Shown: positions 34,141 through 42,130 of the stretch, one piece after another
Position numbering within the stretch: position 1 is the stretch's first letter
Layout: every line of letters starts with the position of its first letter
Assembly (NCBI GenBank): GCA_016210045.1
Contig: JACQUX010000005.1
Span: 59,823-123,822 of the forward strand
DNA: 64,000 nt
From: Deltaproteobacteria bacterium
GTDB lineage: Bacteria; UBA10199; GCA-002796325; JACPFF01
Reading direction: 5' to 3'
Made by a program: the position numbers and the translations under genes
Notes under the pieces: generated by a model
Seen by the model: the letters and a program-made list of their open reading frames with translations, nothing else
Told to the model about the DNA's origin: nothing
Databases searched by the model: none

Positions 34141-36036
34141 CTACCCGTTGTCGTCGGGAGATTCTGACAGTAGCGCGGTGTAGTGTTGTTGTTTGGCCTC
34201 GTATTGCTGCGTGACGGTTTCTAATCGGGCGAAGTGGGCGTCGATCGCTTGTTGGGCGGTCTTCAGCGTCTTGGACAATGCCACGAATGCGGCGACATCT
34301 TTTGACTGCGAGGCGTCGATCAAGGCTTGATTCGCGGCGGCGATTTCCGTTTCCCGTTGTGTGATTTGTTGCTCCAGCGCAGCGATTTCCTGTTTGAGCG
34401 GTGCCAACACTCTCGATTGTTCGGCCACGATCACGGAGCGTTGGCGCCGCCGCTCCTTCTTGGTCGATTCCGGAGCGGCTGTCGTCGGGAGTGGCGTTGC
34501 CTCAGCGTTCGTTGCCCATGCCTTCGCGACGCGGCGCGCGTTCTCGCCCGCCTCTTCTTCCCACCCGATCTTGTCCAGGAATTCGGCATAGGTCCCGTCG
34601 AAATAATCGGCCCCGCCTTGGTGAAAAACGATCAACTTCGTGGCGAGCGCGTGCAGGATCATTTCGTTGTGGGTGACGATCAGGATCGCGCCCGGAAAGG
34701 CATGCATACTTTCGACCAACGCGTCGACCGATTCCATGTCGAGGTGATTGGTCGGCTCGTCGAGCAGCAAACAGTTGGCGGGCATCGCGACGATCTTCGC
34801 CAGCAACACGCGACTGCGCTCTCCGCCGGAGAGGACGGCCACGCGTTTTTCGGCGTCGTCGCCGCTGAACATCATGATCCCGCAAATCGTGCGGACGCGC
34901 GTGCGGTCGAGTGTGGGATTGGCGCTCGCGACCTCTTCTTCGACCGTGCGTTCCGCGTGCAGTCGGTCGATGTTGGTTTGGCCGAAATAGCCGATCTGGC
35001 ATTGCGGATGCGAGTTGATGCTGCCGTTGCACGGCGTCAGTTCGCGCGCCAACAAGTTGAGCAACGTCGATTTGCCGCGCCCGTTTTTGCCGATCACGCC
35101 GATCCGATCGCCGGGCGCGATCGTGAAGCTTAAATTGTGGATCAGCGATTGCTCCGGGACGAAGTGAAACGACAGTTGTTGTACTTCCGTGAGCCGTTTC
35201 GCATTGAACGGGGCGAAGTGAAACGCAAAGTCCAAATCGGCCACGTCTTCCAATTTTTCGCGCGTTCCCATCTTCTCCAACAGCTTCAAGCGCGATTGCA
35301 CCAGCGAGGCCTGCCTTGCCTTCGCGCGAAAACGATGCACGAAAGATTCGATTTCTTTGCGCCGCTTTTCTTCCTTCACCCGCGTCTTTTCGTGGATCGC
35401 CTCGTCTTGTTCGAGCTGGGCGTACAATTTTTCCGTGCCGCCCGGGAGCTTGCGGATCGATTGGCGATGGATTGCGGCGGTGTGGGTCGTGACGGCGTCC
35501 ATGAAGGTGCGATCGTGCGAGATCAACAGTAATTCGCCTGGCCAGCTGCGCAGGAATTTCGTGATCCAGCGGATCGAGAGGATGTCGAGGTAATTGGTCG
35601 GTTCGTCCAGCAGCAACAAGTTCGGCTGCGCGACGAGTACTTTCGTCAAGTGGAGTCGGATCTGGAAACCGCCGGAAAATTCCGTGGGCGGGCGCTGCAT
35701 GTCCGTTTCGGTGAAGCCGAGGCCGAAGAGGATGCGTTCCACCTTATAGTGGTCATGCACCTCATCGGGCGGGAGACCGAGGCAGCCTTCTTCCAACACC
35801 GTGGGCCGCGTGCAGCGGATGTGCTGAACCAAGTGCCCGATCCGGTAATGCCGTGGGATATGGATCGTGCCGGCGTCCGCTTCTTCTTCTCCGATGATCA
35901 AACGCAGCAGTGTGGACTTGCCGTGCCCGTTGCGCCCGATCAAGCCGACGCGTTCGCCCGGATTGAGCTGCAACGTCACGCCGTCGAAGAGCACTTGCTG
36001 CCCGTAGGCCTTATGGAGGTCATGGATATGGAGCAT
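34141..36036 (-). CDS. ABC-F family ATPase (Uup/YheS-like)
   Basis: A 631-residue soluble protein with two ABC domains. Walker A motifs are GRNGHGKST near 36 and GKNGRGKST near 325; the signature loops are FSGGFQIRL and LSGGERSRV; Walker B segments are LLLLDEPTNYLD and CLLLDEPTNHLD. The inter-domain linker is charged and helical (KEEKRRKEIESFVHRFRAK), and the C-terminal ~80 residues form a coiled coil. ABC-F proteins act on the ribosome to resolve stalled or difficult translation, or in DNA repair in the case of Uup. No membrane domain is present or adjacent, as expected. Confidence 0.92.
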   Translation of the reverse strand: MLHIHDLHKAYGQQVLFDGVTLQLNPGERVGLIGRNGHGKSTLLRLIIGEEEADAGTIHIPRHYRIGHLVQHIRCTRPTVLEEGCLGLPPDEVHDHYKVERILFGLGFTETDMQRPPTEFSGGFQIRLHLTKVLVAQPNLLLLDEPTNYLDILSIRWITKFLRSWPGELLLISHDRTFMDAVTTHTAAIHRQSIRKLPGGTEKLYAQLEQDEAIHEKTRVKEEKRRKEIESFVHRFRAKARQASLVQSRLKLLEKMGTREKLEDVADLDFAFHFAPFNAKRLTEVQQLSFHFVPEQSLIHNLSFTIAPGDRIGVIGKNGRGKSTLLNLLARELTPCNGSINSHPQCQIGYFGQTNIDRLHAERTVEEEVASANPTLDRTRVRTICGIMMFSGDDAEKRVAVLSGGERSRVLLAKIVAMPANCLLLDEPTNHLDMESVDALVESMHAFPGAILIVTHNEMILHALATKLIVFHQGGADYFDGTYAEFLDKIGWEEEAGENARRVAKAWATNAEATPLPTTAAPESTKKERRRQRSVIVAEQSRVLAPLKQEIAALEQQITQRETEIAAANQALIDASQSKDVAAFVALSKTLKTAQQAIDAHFARLETVTQQYEAKQQHYTALLSESPDDNG

Positions 36037-36042
36037 ATGAAA

Positions 36043-38703
36043 TTACAAACCGCTGATTGCGGCGCGTTCCATGCCGTCGAACAGGCTCGCGGCCACGCCC
36101 GGTTCCGCGCCACCGGTGACGTAAAGGAAGCCGTCGTAGACGGCGCTGGCGGAGCTCTTGCGGGGGGCCTGCAGCGCCGTGGCGGAGGCCCAGGTGTTAG
36201 TGGTCAGATTGAAGGCCTCCACATCGGCAAAGATCGTGGCGCTCAAGTCGGTGGCGCCGCCGTAGACCAGGATCCAGTCGCTGGTCGCCACGACGTGTTG
36301 CCCGGAAAAGTGGCGGCCTGTTGGCATATTGTCGTCTGCGATATCCCAGATGCCGTCGCCGATATCGTAAAACTGCACGACGGTTTGTTGACACGTGTTG
36401 TCGGCCTCCAATGCTGTCAAGTCGGCGTCGTGCTCCGAACAGCCGCCGATGACATAGATCCGGTCGTCTACGAGCGTCGTCGCCGCAGAGCGGATCGGAT
36501 ACGGAATGTTGCGTTCGAGCACCGTCCAGAGATTGGTGGCCGGGTCATACACTTCGATGGAGTCGCGATTGGAAACTTGCACGTCGCCGCTGGCGGAATG
36601 CATGCCGCCGACGACGTAGATCTTGTCGTCATACACGACGGCGCCGGCCACATCCCGTTTTTCGTTCAGCGCCCCGGCCGTGGTCCACGCGTTCGTTGCA
36701 GGATTATAGATGTCCACTTCCGTGAGTTGTCCGCAACGATAATCTCCGCCGCAGGTGTCGGGATCAGTCCCGCCGATCACATACAATGATCCGTTCAATT
36801 CCACCGCCACGGCGCTTTCCCGATAACGCGGCATCGCCGTGCCTTGTGACCAGCTGTCGCCGGCGATATCGTAGATCTGCGTCTTGGTGCCTGCGGCTGC
36901 CGACGAGCCGCCGAACAGATAGAGCTTGCCGTTGTACGCGGCCATCGTCATTCCGTTGGCCATGAACAGCGGACCGGTGACCGTGCTCCACGTGAGCGCC
37001 GGGTCGGTGAGCGTGCCGTCGAATCCTCCGTCGGTGGCCGAATCCGCGCCGGCGCCAAAATTGTAAAACGCCGACACGGTGCCGCCGAATTGGGTCGCGA
37101 TATAGCGATTGAGGGGATCGTGATCCGCAAACACGACTTCGCCGGACGCGCCTTCCCAAAAAATAATGCCTGCGGTGCCATAGGCGTCGGACTGGTCTTT
37201 CATGATCCGAAACGCGCTGACGACCTTGGTCTCGGTCGCGTCCCAATCGTACGCATTCGTGAGGGCCTCGCCCCACATGCCGGCGTTGGAGATTAGATAC
37301 GGGATGCCCAGCGCCGTGGCGAGGGTGCGCAAGTTGCCCAATTGCGTCTGGACGTGCGTCGTGAAGTCCGCTTCGCTGAGGTGGTTCGGCATCGGGGAGA
37401 TATTGACCGCCGCGTAGTCGAAGCCGGTGAGGTTGTATTTCGCGCTGTCGGTACTGTCGAACGCCTGACCGACCCACATCAGCGCGCCGGTGAAGCGGGC
37501 TTCCAGATCCGGCCGGATCGCTTGCAGATACGACGCGGCGGCATTGGTCGTGAGTGATTGATTGAAGATGCGATCGGCCTCGCTCATCGGGGCGAAGATT
37601 TCCACGTCGGCCCGCTCGGCCCATTCGGCCAACGCGTACACCTCTTCCGACAACGTGCTGATGAACGTGTGCTCGTCGATCAGGGCCTGCGGAAAATTTT
37701 CGCCGTCGGCCACAGAGCCCGGCGTGCCGTCATACGCCGCCACATAGAGCATATCGACGGAGAGGAGCACCGGATATCCGGCCTGACGGAGAATCTTGAT
37801 GCGACTCCCGAGTTGATTGAGGTCGGTGGTCCGAAAAATCGCGCCGCCGGCATTCACGATGAGGCCCACATTGAAACTGGCGACATTAAAACCGTAGTGG
37901 TTGAAGGTCGTGCAATCGTTGGTGATGGTGGTGAAGCCGTCGGCGTCTCGGTCGAGCGGATAGAGGGCCCAGCAATCATAGCCGACGTTAGAACCGTCGT
38001 CCGTCGTGACGCCGTAGTGTCCTTCCATTGTGGTCGGGAGCGTGAGGCGCGCTGTGTCGGCGGACATCGTGCAGCTGAGGCTGCTGTCGAGTGTGACGGC
38101 GGCGCCGTTGAGATCGGTGCAGGAAGAATGTGCGAGGTCGAGGACGCCGGCCGTGGTGATACGGAACGTACAATCTGTGACGGCGCCGCCGATCTCGAAG
38201 CGGCCGTAGATTTCCGGCATGTAGCTGTCGGTGTTGCGTACGATGCCGCTGCCGCGGGTCATCGTGAGCGTGCTGCTGTCGCAATCGCCTTCGATGGCAT
38301 CCAGAAAGCTGAATGCCGCAAAGCGATAGCCGCCGACCGCCGCGTCGCCCGCGAGGGCGTCTTGATTGTCGTCCAAACAAAAGTCATCCGGGCCGACGCT
38401 GATGGGATCGCTTTGTGAGCCGAAGGTTTGTGCGGCGGAGGGGCCACCGTAACCGAACATCAGCACTTTGCCGGCGCCGCCCGCGAGGTTGTTGCAAATC
38501 GTTTGCGACGTCGCCAAGGTTTTTGCGCCGCGTGCGAGATTGTTGTCGCTGTTGATCCCGCCGAACAGCGCGGCCACGCCCGCGGCCGTGGCCTCGGTCC
38601 CGGCGGCGGTGGATGCGGTCGTCGTGCTGTCCGACGTGCTTCCGCGACAGGCCACGAGCGTACAACAGCAGGTCAATAATAGAGCGCAGGTGATTCGGTG
38701 CAT
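36043..38703 (-). CDS. Large lipoprotein with TIM-barrel-like and Kelch-repeat domains
   Basis: An 886-residue lipoprotein with signal MHRITCALLLTCCCTLVA-C19. A Ser/Thr-rich linker follows, then an N-terminal domain with paired cysteines. A middle region at about 280-560 looks like a glycoside-hydrolase-type TIM barrel: GYPVLLSVDMLYV, EIFAPMSEADRIF, YAAVNISPMPN and GIIFWEGASGEV, which could supply acidic catalytic residues. The C-terminal ~300 residues form about five Kelch repeats (LYVIGGTDP, IYVVGGMHS, IYVIGGCSE, LVYGGATDL, LYVTGGAEP). The barrel assignment is an inference from pattern only. It is probably a surface protein that binds or processes glycans. Confidence 0.72.
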   Translation of the reverse strand: MHRITCALLLTCCCTLVACRGSTSDSTTTASTAAGTEATAAGVAALFGGINSDNNLARGAKTLATSQTICNNLAGGAGKVLMFGYGGPSAAQTFGSQSDPISVGPDDFCLDDNQDALAGDAAVGGYRFAAFSFLDAIEGDCDSSTLTMTRGSGIVRNTDSYMPEIYGRFEIGGAVTDCTFRITTAGVLDLAHSSCTDLNGAAVTLDSSLSCTMSADTARLTLPTTMEGHYGVTTDDGSNVGYDCWALYPLDRDADGFTTITNDCTTFNHYGFNVASFNVGLIVNAGGAIFRTTDLNQLGSRIKILRQAGYPVLLSVDMLYVAAYDGTPGSVADGENFPQALIDEHTFISTLSEEVYALAEWAERADVEIFAPMSEADRIFNQSLTTNAAASYLQAIRPDLEARFTGALMWVGQAFDSTDSAKYNLTGFDYAAVNISPMPNHLSEADFTTHVQTQLGNLRTLATALGIPYLISNAGMWGEALTNAYDWDATETKVVSAFRIMKDQSDAYGTAGIIFWEGASGEVVFADHDPLNRYIATQFGGTVSAFYNFGAGADSATDGGFDGTLTDPALTWSTVTGPLFMANGMTMAAYNGKLYLFGGSSAAAGTKTQIYDIAGDSWSQGTAMPRYRESAVAVELNGSLYVIGGTDPDTCGGDYRCGQLTEVDIYNPATNAWTTAGALNEKRDVAGAVVYDDKIYVVGGMHSASGDVQVSNRDSIEVYDPATNLWTVLERNIPYPIRSAATTLVDDRIYVIGGCSEHDADLTALEADNTCQQTVVQFYDIGDGIWDIADDNMPTGRHFSGQHVVATSDWILVYGGATDLSATIFADVEAFNLTTNTWASATALQAPRKSSASAVYDGFLYVTGGAEPGVAASLFDGMERAAISGL

Positions 38704-38861
38704 GGATTCCCCCAATTGTAAGCGGCACATCTTACGGGCGAGCGTACCGAGACGTAAAGAAAAACGTTGGACCATGTGGTTGTCATGTTGAGCGCTGATG
38801 TCCTGCGAGAAAATTCCCGCCGGAGGCGGGTCCGTCCGTCGGCGGATGCTGCCGCAAATTT

Positions 38862-38980
38862 TGGCGGAGAGGGAGGGATTTCCTCCGGTCCCGACGCTGG
38901 CGCGTCGGGCCTTCGGACCGGCCCTCGGCCCCACCAGCCTCCGGCTGGTGCCGGTGCCTCCGGGCTTCAAATCCCTCCCT
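38862..38980. repeat. tRNA-Ser 3'-end fragments in a hairpin-rich element
   Basis: Bases 38862-38881 repeat exactly the last 20 bases (on the plus strand) of the tRNA-Ser gene at 39063-39082: TGGCGGAGAGGGAGGGATTT. A shorter inverted copy of the T-arm (TTCAAATCCCTCCCT) is at 38966-38980. Between them lie nested GC hairpins (CGACGC/GCGTCG, CCGGTCC/GGACCGG, CCAGCC/GGCTGG). A separate perfect hairpin follows at 38987-39011 (GGCAACCGTCC / GGACGGTTGCC). Anticodon and D-arms are missing, so this is not a functional tRNA. Confidence 0.75.
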
Positions 38981-39021
38981 ATGGTCGGCAACCGTCCACT
39001 GGACGGTTGCCACATTACATA

Positions 39022-39060
39022 CCGCCAAATACAAACGGGCCCTTTTCAGGGCCCGTTTGT
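39022..39060 (-). terminator. Hairpin directly downstream of tRNA-Ser
   Basis: A perfect 12-bp stem, ACAAACGGGCCC / GGGCCCGTTTGT with a 6-nt loop (39031-39060), starts 2 bp after the encoded CCA of the leftward tRNA. The symmetry extends with one bulge to CCGCCAA (39022) against the tRNA's own TTGGCGG. No long T-tract follows, so it could be a processing hairpin as well as a terminator. Confidence 0.55.
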
Positions 39061-39062
39061 AT

Positions 39063-39152
39063 TGGCGGAGAGGGAGGGATTTGAACCCCCGGTGCCCGTT
39101 AGGGCACAACAGATTTCGAGTCTGCCGCATTCAACCGCTCTGCCACCTCTCC
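39063..39152 (-). tRNA. tRNA-Ser (anticodon CGA)
   Basis: The minus strand folds as a 90-nt class II tRNA including an encoded CCA. The acceptor stem is GGAGAGG/CCTCTCC with discriminator G, the anticodon stem-loop is GCAGACTCGAAATCTGT with anticodon CGA, the long variable arm is TGTGCCC-TAAC-GGGCAC, and the T-arm is GGGGGTTCAAATCCC. It reads UCG serine codons, which are common in this GC-rich sequence. Confidence 0.93.
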
Positions 39153-39484
39153 ATTCATCGGGGGGCCTGCACGGCCCCGTCGGTGCTACTCGCAACATTA
39201 GATAGGGCGGGGCCGCGCAATACCCCCCGAACCCCCCGCGTCGATCGCGGGCAAAGCCCGACGCTCGACTTTTCCCCTGACAACCCCCCATCTGTATCGT
39301 CCGCGTGTTCTGGCCTGCAGTGGCTCGTTTACCTATTCCAGCGCGGTGGCGTCAATGGTTCTATCGTGCGGAGTGTTTCGTGCGGTGTTCGGTATTCGAA
39401 CGGTGCTGTTCAGATTTCAAACGGTTGCCGTGTGCGCGTCCTCTGAATTTGGGTTGGCACTGTCTGTGCTGATAGCAGAAGCCG
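39153..39484. other. 332-bp intergenic stretch
   Basis: No gene is visible. The first half is GC-rich with short C-runs (CCCCCCGAACCCCCC) and a GGGC/GCCC hairpin near 39248. At 39455-39470, TGGCAC-N7-GCT has the GG-N10-GC spacing of a sigma-54 promoter 15 bp before the ORF6N gene, but it deviates from consensus (GTGCT for TTGCA) and I give it low weight. Confidence 0.4.
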
Positions 39485-40012
39485 ATGACGGCACCAATGC
39501 TTACGACACGTATTGAACAAGCCATCCTGCTGATCCGTGGGCACAAGGTGTTGTTGGATCGGGACCTCGCGGCGCTCTATGGGGTCCCCACGAAGCGGCT
39601 GAATGAGCAGGTGCGACGGAACTCCTCACGCTTCCCACCTGACTTCATGTTTCAACTGACAGATCAGGATGTTGCATCTTTAAGGTCGCAATTTGCGACC
39701 TTAGAGCCGGGTGGTCGTGGTCAGCATGCCAAGTATCTCCCGATGGTTTTTACCGAACACGGCGTGGCGATGCTTTCCAGTGTCTTGCATAGCGATCAAG
39801 CGATTGCAGTGAATATTGCGATCATGCGTACCTTCGGTCGGTTGCGGGCGCTGTTAGCAGGACATCGGGAGTTGGCGCGGAAGTTGGACGAGTTAGAGCA
39901 GCGCTACGATTCTCAATTCAATGTGGTTTTCGAGGCGATCCGAAAACTGATGGAGCCGCCTCCGCGGTTGTCACGACGGCGGATCGGGTTCTTGCCGAGT
40001 GCAGGTGATTAA
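39485..40012 (+). CDS. ORF6N-domain protein
   Basis: A 175-residue protein with an N-terminal ORF6N domain: RIEQAILLIRGHKVLLDRDLAALYGVPTKRLNEQVRRN, then RFPPDFMFQLT and the typical LPMVFTEHGVAMLSSVLHS. The C-terminal helix contains LARKLDELEQRYDSQFNVVFEAIRKLM. The domain is found in phage and accessory-island proteins and is thought to bind DNA. It sits next to the tRNA-Ser gene and its fragmentary repeat, in keeping with a mobile-element remnant, but no integrase is visible. The start at 39485 is the first ATG; MLTTRIEQ a few codons on is an alternative. Confidence 0.88.
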   Translation: MTAPMLTTRIEQAILLIRGHKVLLDRDLAALYGVPTKRLNEQVRRNSSRFPPDFMFQLTDQDVASLRSQFATLEPGGRGQHAKYLPMVFTEHGVAMLSSVLHSDQAIAVNIAIMRTFGRLRALLAGHRELARKLDELEQRYDSQFNVVFEAIRKLMEPPPRLSRRRIGFLPSAGD

Positions 40013-40030
40013 TGTCGCGCCAACCACCGG

Positions 40031-41134
40031 CTAAGCCGGATGGTCGGCTTGAGTTCCCAACCGCAACCACGTCACCGATTCAATATGGAACGTCTGCGGG
40101 AACATGTCGATCGGTTGGCTCGATTCGTGGTGGTAGCCGGCGGCGATGAGGGCGCGGAGGTCGCGGGCGAGGGTGGCGGGGTCGCAGGAAATATAGCCGA
40201 TCCAGCGCGGGGCGCAGGCGATGATGCCGGGGATCGCTTCGGCGGCGCCGCGGCGTGGGGGATCGAGCAAGATGCCGTCGAAGCGCGTGGCCTGTTTGGC
40301 GGCATGGCGCAAGAATCGGTGCGCGGCAGTACAGCGGAAATCGAGATGCGGGTGCCCGCGCGCGGCGGCTTGTTGTTGAGCCTGGCGGATCGACGCCGCA
40401 TGCGTTTCGATCCCGACGATCGCGGTTGTGATCCCGGCGAGGAAAAACGTCAGATTGCCGTTGCCGCAATAGAGTTCCAGGACGCGACCGCCGCCGTGCG
40501 CGCGGACGCCTTCGACCACGAGCTGCTGTAATTGTGCGTTCTGTGCCGGATTGACTTGGGCAAAGCCGCCGTCTGCATCGGCGTCGCTCTGCACCAATCG
40601 CCCGCGTCCGCTGGCGCGCAAGGTCGCTTTATTGGCGGCCAATTGTGTGTTGATCCGTTCGTCCGCGATCCAGCAGTGCTCGAATTCTACGGCCTCGTAA
40701 GTGCCGGCACGGAAAAATCCGATCCGCCCGGCGTCGTCGATTTGCAATTTGATGCGACTGCGATAATGCCACGGCGACGGCGCGGGGATCGTCGGCAGCA
40801 CCACTGGGTCGCGCAGCTTTCCGATCCACCGCAGTTGCTCGGCAAGGATCCGCTGCTTCCACGCGACTTGCGCCTCGTAGCGGAGGTGTTGCCACTGGCA
40901 TCCGCCGCAGCGGCCGAACGCGGGACACTGCGGGACGGTGCGCTCGGAACTCGGTGTCAACACGGTCTCGACGACGCCTTCCCAATAATGCGCATGCTGT
41001 TTCGTGATCCGCACCTGCGCATGATCGCCGGGCGCGGCGCCGTCTACGAAGACTTGCACGCCATTCAGTTCCGCGCGGCCGCGGCCGCCGGCAATTAAAT
41101 CGAGAATCGTCAGTGCGTGGACGCTGCCTACCAC
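40031..41134 (-). CDS. rlmD: 23S rRNA (uracil-5-)-methyltransferase, RlmD/RumA type
   Basis: An SAM-dependent RNA m5U methyltransferase of 367 residues. It has an N-terminal TRAM-like domain (LTILDLIAGGRGRAELNG), the [4Fe-4S] motif C-x5-C-G-G-C in CPAFGRCGGCQWQ, SAM motifs ELYCGNGNLTF and GIETHAASI, DPPRRG, and the catalytic Cys in ISCDPATLARDL. The start is taken as GTG at 41134, overlapping the upstream membrane-protein gene by 7 bp; the long frame further upstream is noise from that gene. The symbol is by family resemblance; related RlmC or TrmA-like specificity cannot be excluded. Confidence 0.85.
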   Translation of the reverse strand: MVGSVHALTILDLIAGGRGRAELNGVQVFVDGAAPGDHAQVRITKQHAHYWEGVVETVLTPSSERTVPQCPAFGRCGGCQWQHLRYEAQVAWKQRILAEQLRWIGKLRDPVVLPTIPAPSPWHYRSRIKLQIDDAGRIGFFRAGTYEAVEFEHCWIADERINTQLAANKATLRASGRGRLVQSDADADGGFAQVNPAQNAQLQQLVVEGVRAHGGGRVLELYCGNGNLTFFLAGITTAIVGIETHAASIRQAQQQAAARGHPHLDFRCTAAHRFLRHAAKQATRFDGILLDPPRRGAAEAIPGIIACAPRWIGYISCDPATLARDLRALIAAGYHHESSQPIDMFPQTFHIESVTWLRLGTQADHPA

Positions 41135-42075
41135 GGGATGGGTCCGAGCCAGCCCGCAAAGAGGGAGCTGCCCTTCCAGAGCAACAGTGGCAGCGCGATG
41201 AATGTCACGGCGAGGCCGAGCCCGCAGAGGCCGTAGAGCAGCGGCAATGGGCAGAGTGGGGTTTCCACGGTCCCGTCGGCGGGACGCAGGTCGCGATAGA
41301 TGGAATAGCCGAACGCCAGCGCGACGATCGGGAGCAGCAGCTGGAACCCGAGCAGCAGCGGGAGCGCGAGCACGCCGAGCAGTGGCAGCGTGGCAGCGAA
41401 GTTCAGGCCGAGGAACAGTGTGAACATCACGACGCCAAAAAACGCGAAGCGGCTGAAGATCCCGAGGCGATGTCCGCGACTCCGTTCCCAACTGAGGGCC
41501 AACGATTCGTGAATGGTGCGACCTTCGATGACGCAAATGTACCACGCCATGACGAGCGTCGGCATCAGCAGCAGCGCCGGGGCAAAACAAAGTGCAGCGG
41601 CGCCGACGACGATGAAACTGAGGACCAGGCTCAAGCCGAACGCGTGCGCCAGATGTGCCGCCGTCTGGGCGAGTGGCGGCTCCCAGCGCGATTCTGCAGC
41701 GGACGCGTGTTCGAATCCCGCAGTCACGAAGCCGTTAGCCAGTGTGGAAATGACTTGCGCGGCGGCGAAATACCCGAATGTGGCTAAGCCGAAGCAGGCC
41801 GCAGCGGGGAGCGAGCCGATCAGCAGATGATCGAGGAACGGTCGGAGCCAGCCGACGAACGACAGTTCGTGGAGTAGATTGCTGACGAGTCCGCCGAACA
41901 GCGTGGCGATGCAGGGGACGATCACGAAGGTGAGCAGCGTGGTACCGAGCGCTGTGATGAACAAGGCCTCGAGGCCTTTCGCAATCAGCCAATATTCAAA
42001 GCGCCGGCCTGTTAGGGCCAAGCCGTGCCGAATCCAGGCGTCGAGGGGGCGTAGCTGCAACGGGCTCTCAGACAT
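41128..42075 (-). CDS. Polytopic membrane protein (EI24/CysZ-like appearance)
   Basis: A 315-residue protein with about six or seven hydrophobic spans, such as LFITALGTTLLTFVIVPCIATLF, LVLSFIVVGAAALCFAPALLL and GVVMFTLFLGLNFAATLPLLG. The arrangement with a loop IEGRTIHESLALSWERSRGHRLGIFSRF between spans resembles EI24/CysZ-like or DUF-type integral proteins, but I cannot assign the family with confidence. It overlaps the rlmD start and is leftward with it, so the two are probably cotranscribed. Confidence 0.72.
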   Translation of the reverse strand: MSESPLQLRPLDAWIRHGLALTGRRFEYWLIAKGLEALFITALGTTLLTFVIVPCIATLFGGLVSNLLHELSFVGWLRPFLDHLLIGSLPAAACFGLATFGYFAAAQVISTLANGFVTAGFEHASAAESRWEPPLAQTAAHLAHAFGLSLVLSFIVVGAAALCFAPALLLMPTLVMAWYICVIEGRTIHESLALSWERSRGHRLGIFSRFAFFGVVMFTLFLGLNFAATLPLLGVLALPLLLGFQLLLPIVALAFGYSIYRDLRPADGTVETPLCPLPLLYGLCGLGLAVTFIALPLLLWKGSSLFAGWLGPIPW

Positions 42076-42130
42076 GCGCGGGCGTCATAGCGCAACTGCG
42101 GGGCCGCGCTCAATGCCAAACTCGCGGACT

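Noticed and set aside
38862..38980. A second tRNA gene
   Set aside because: Only T-arm and acceptor fragments are present; there is no anticodon or D-arm.
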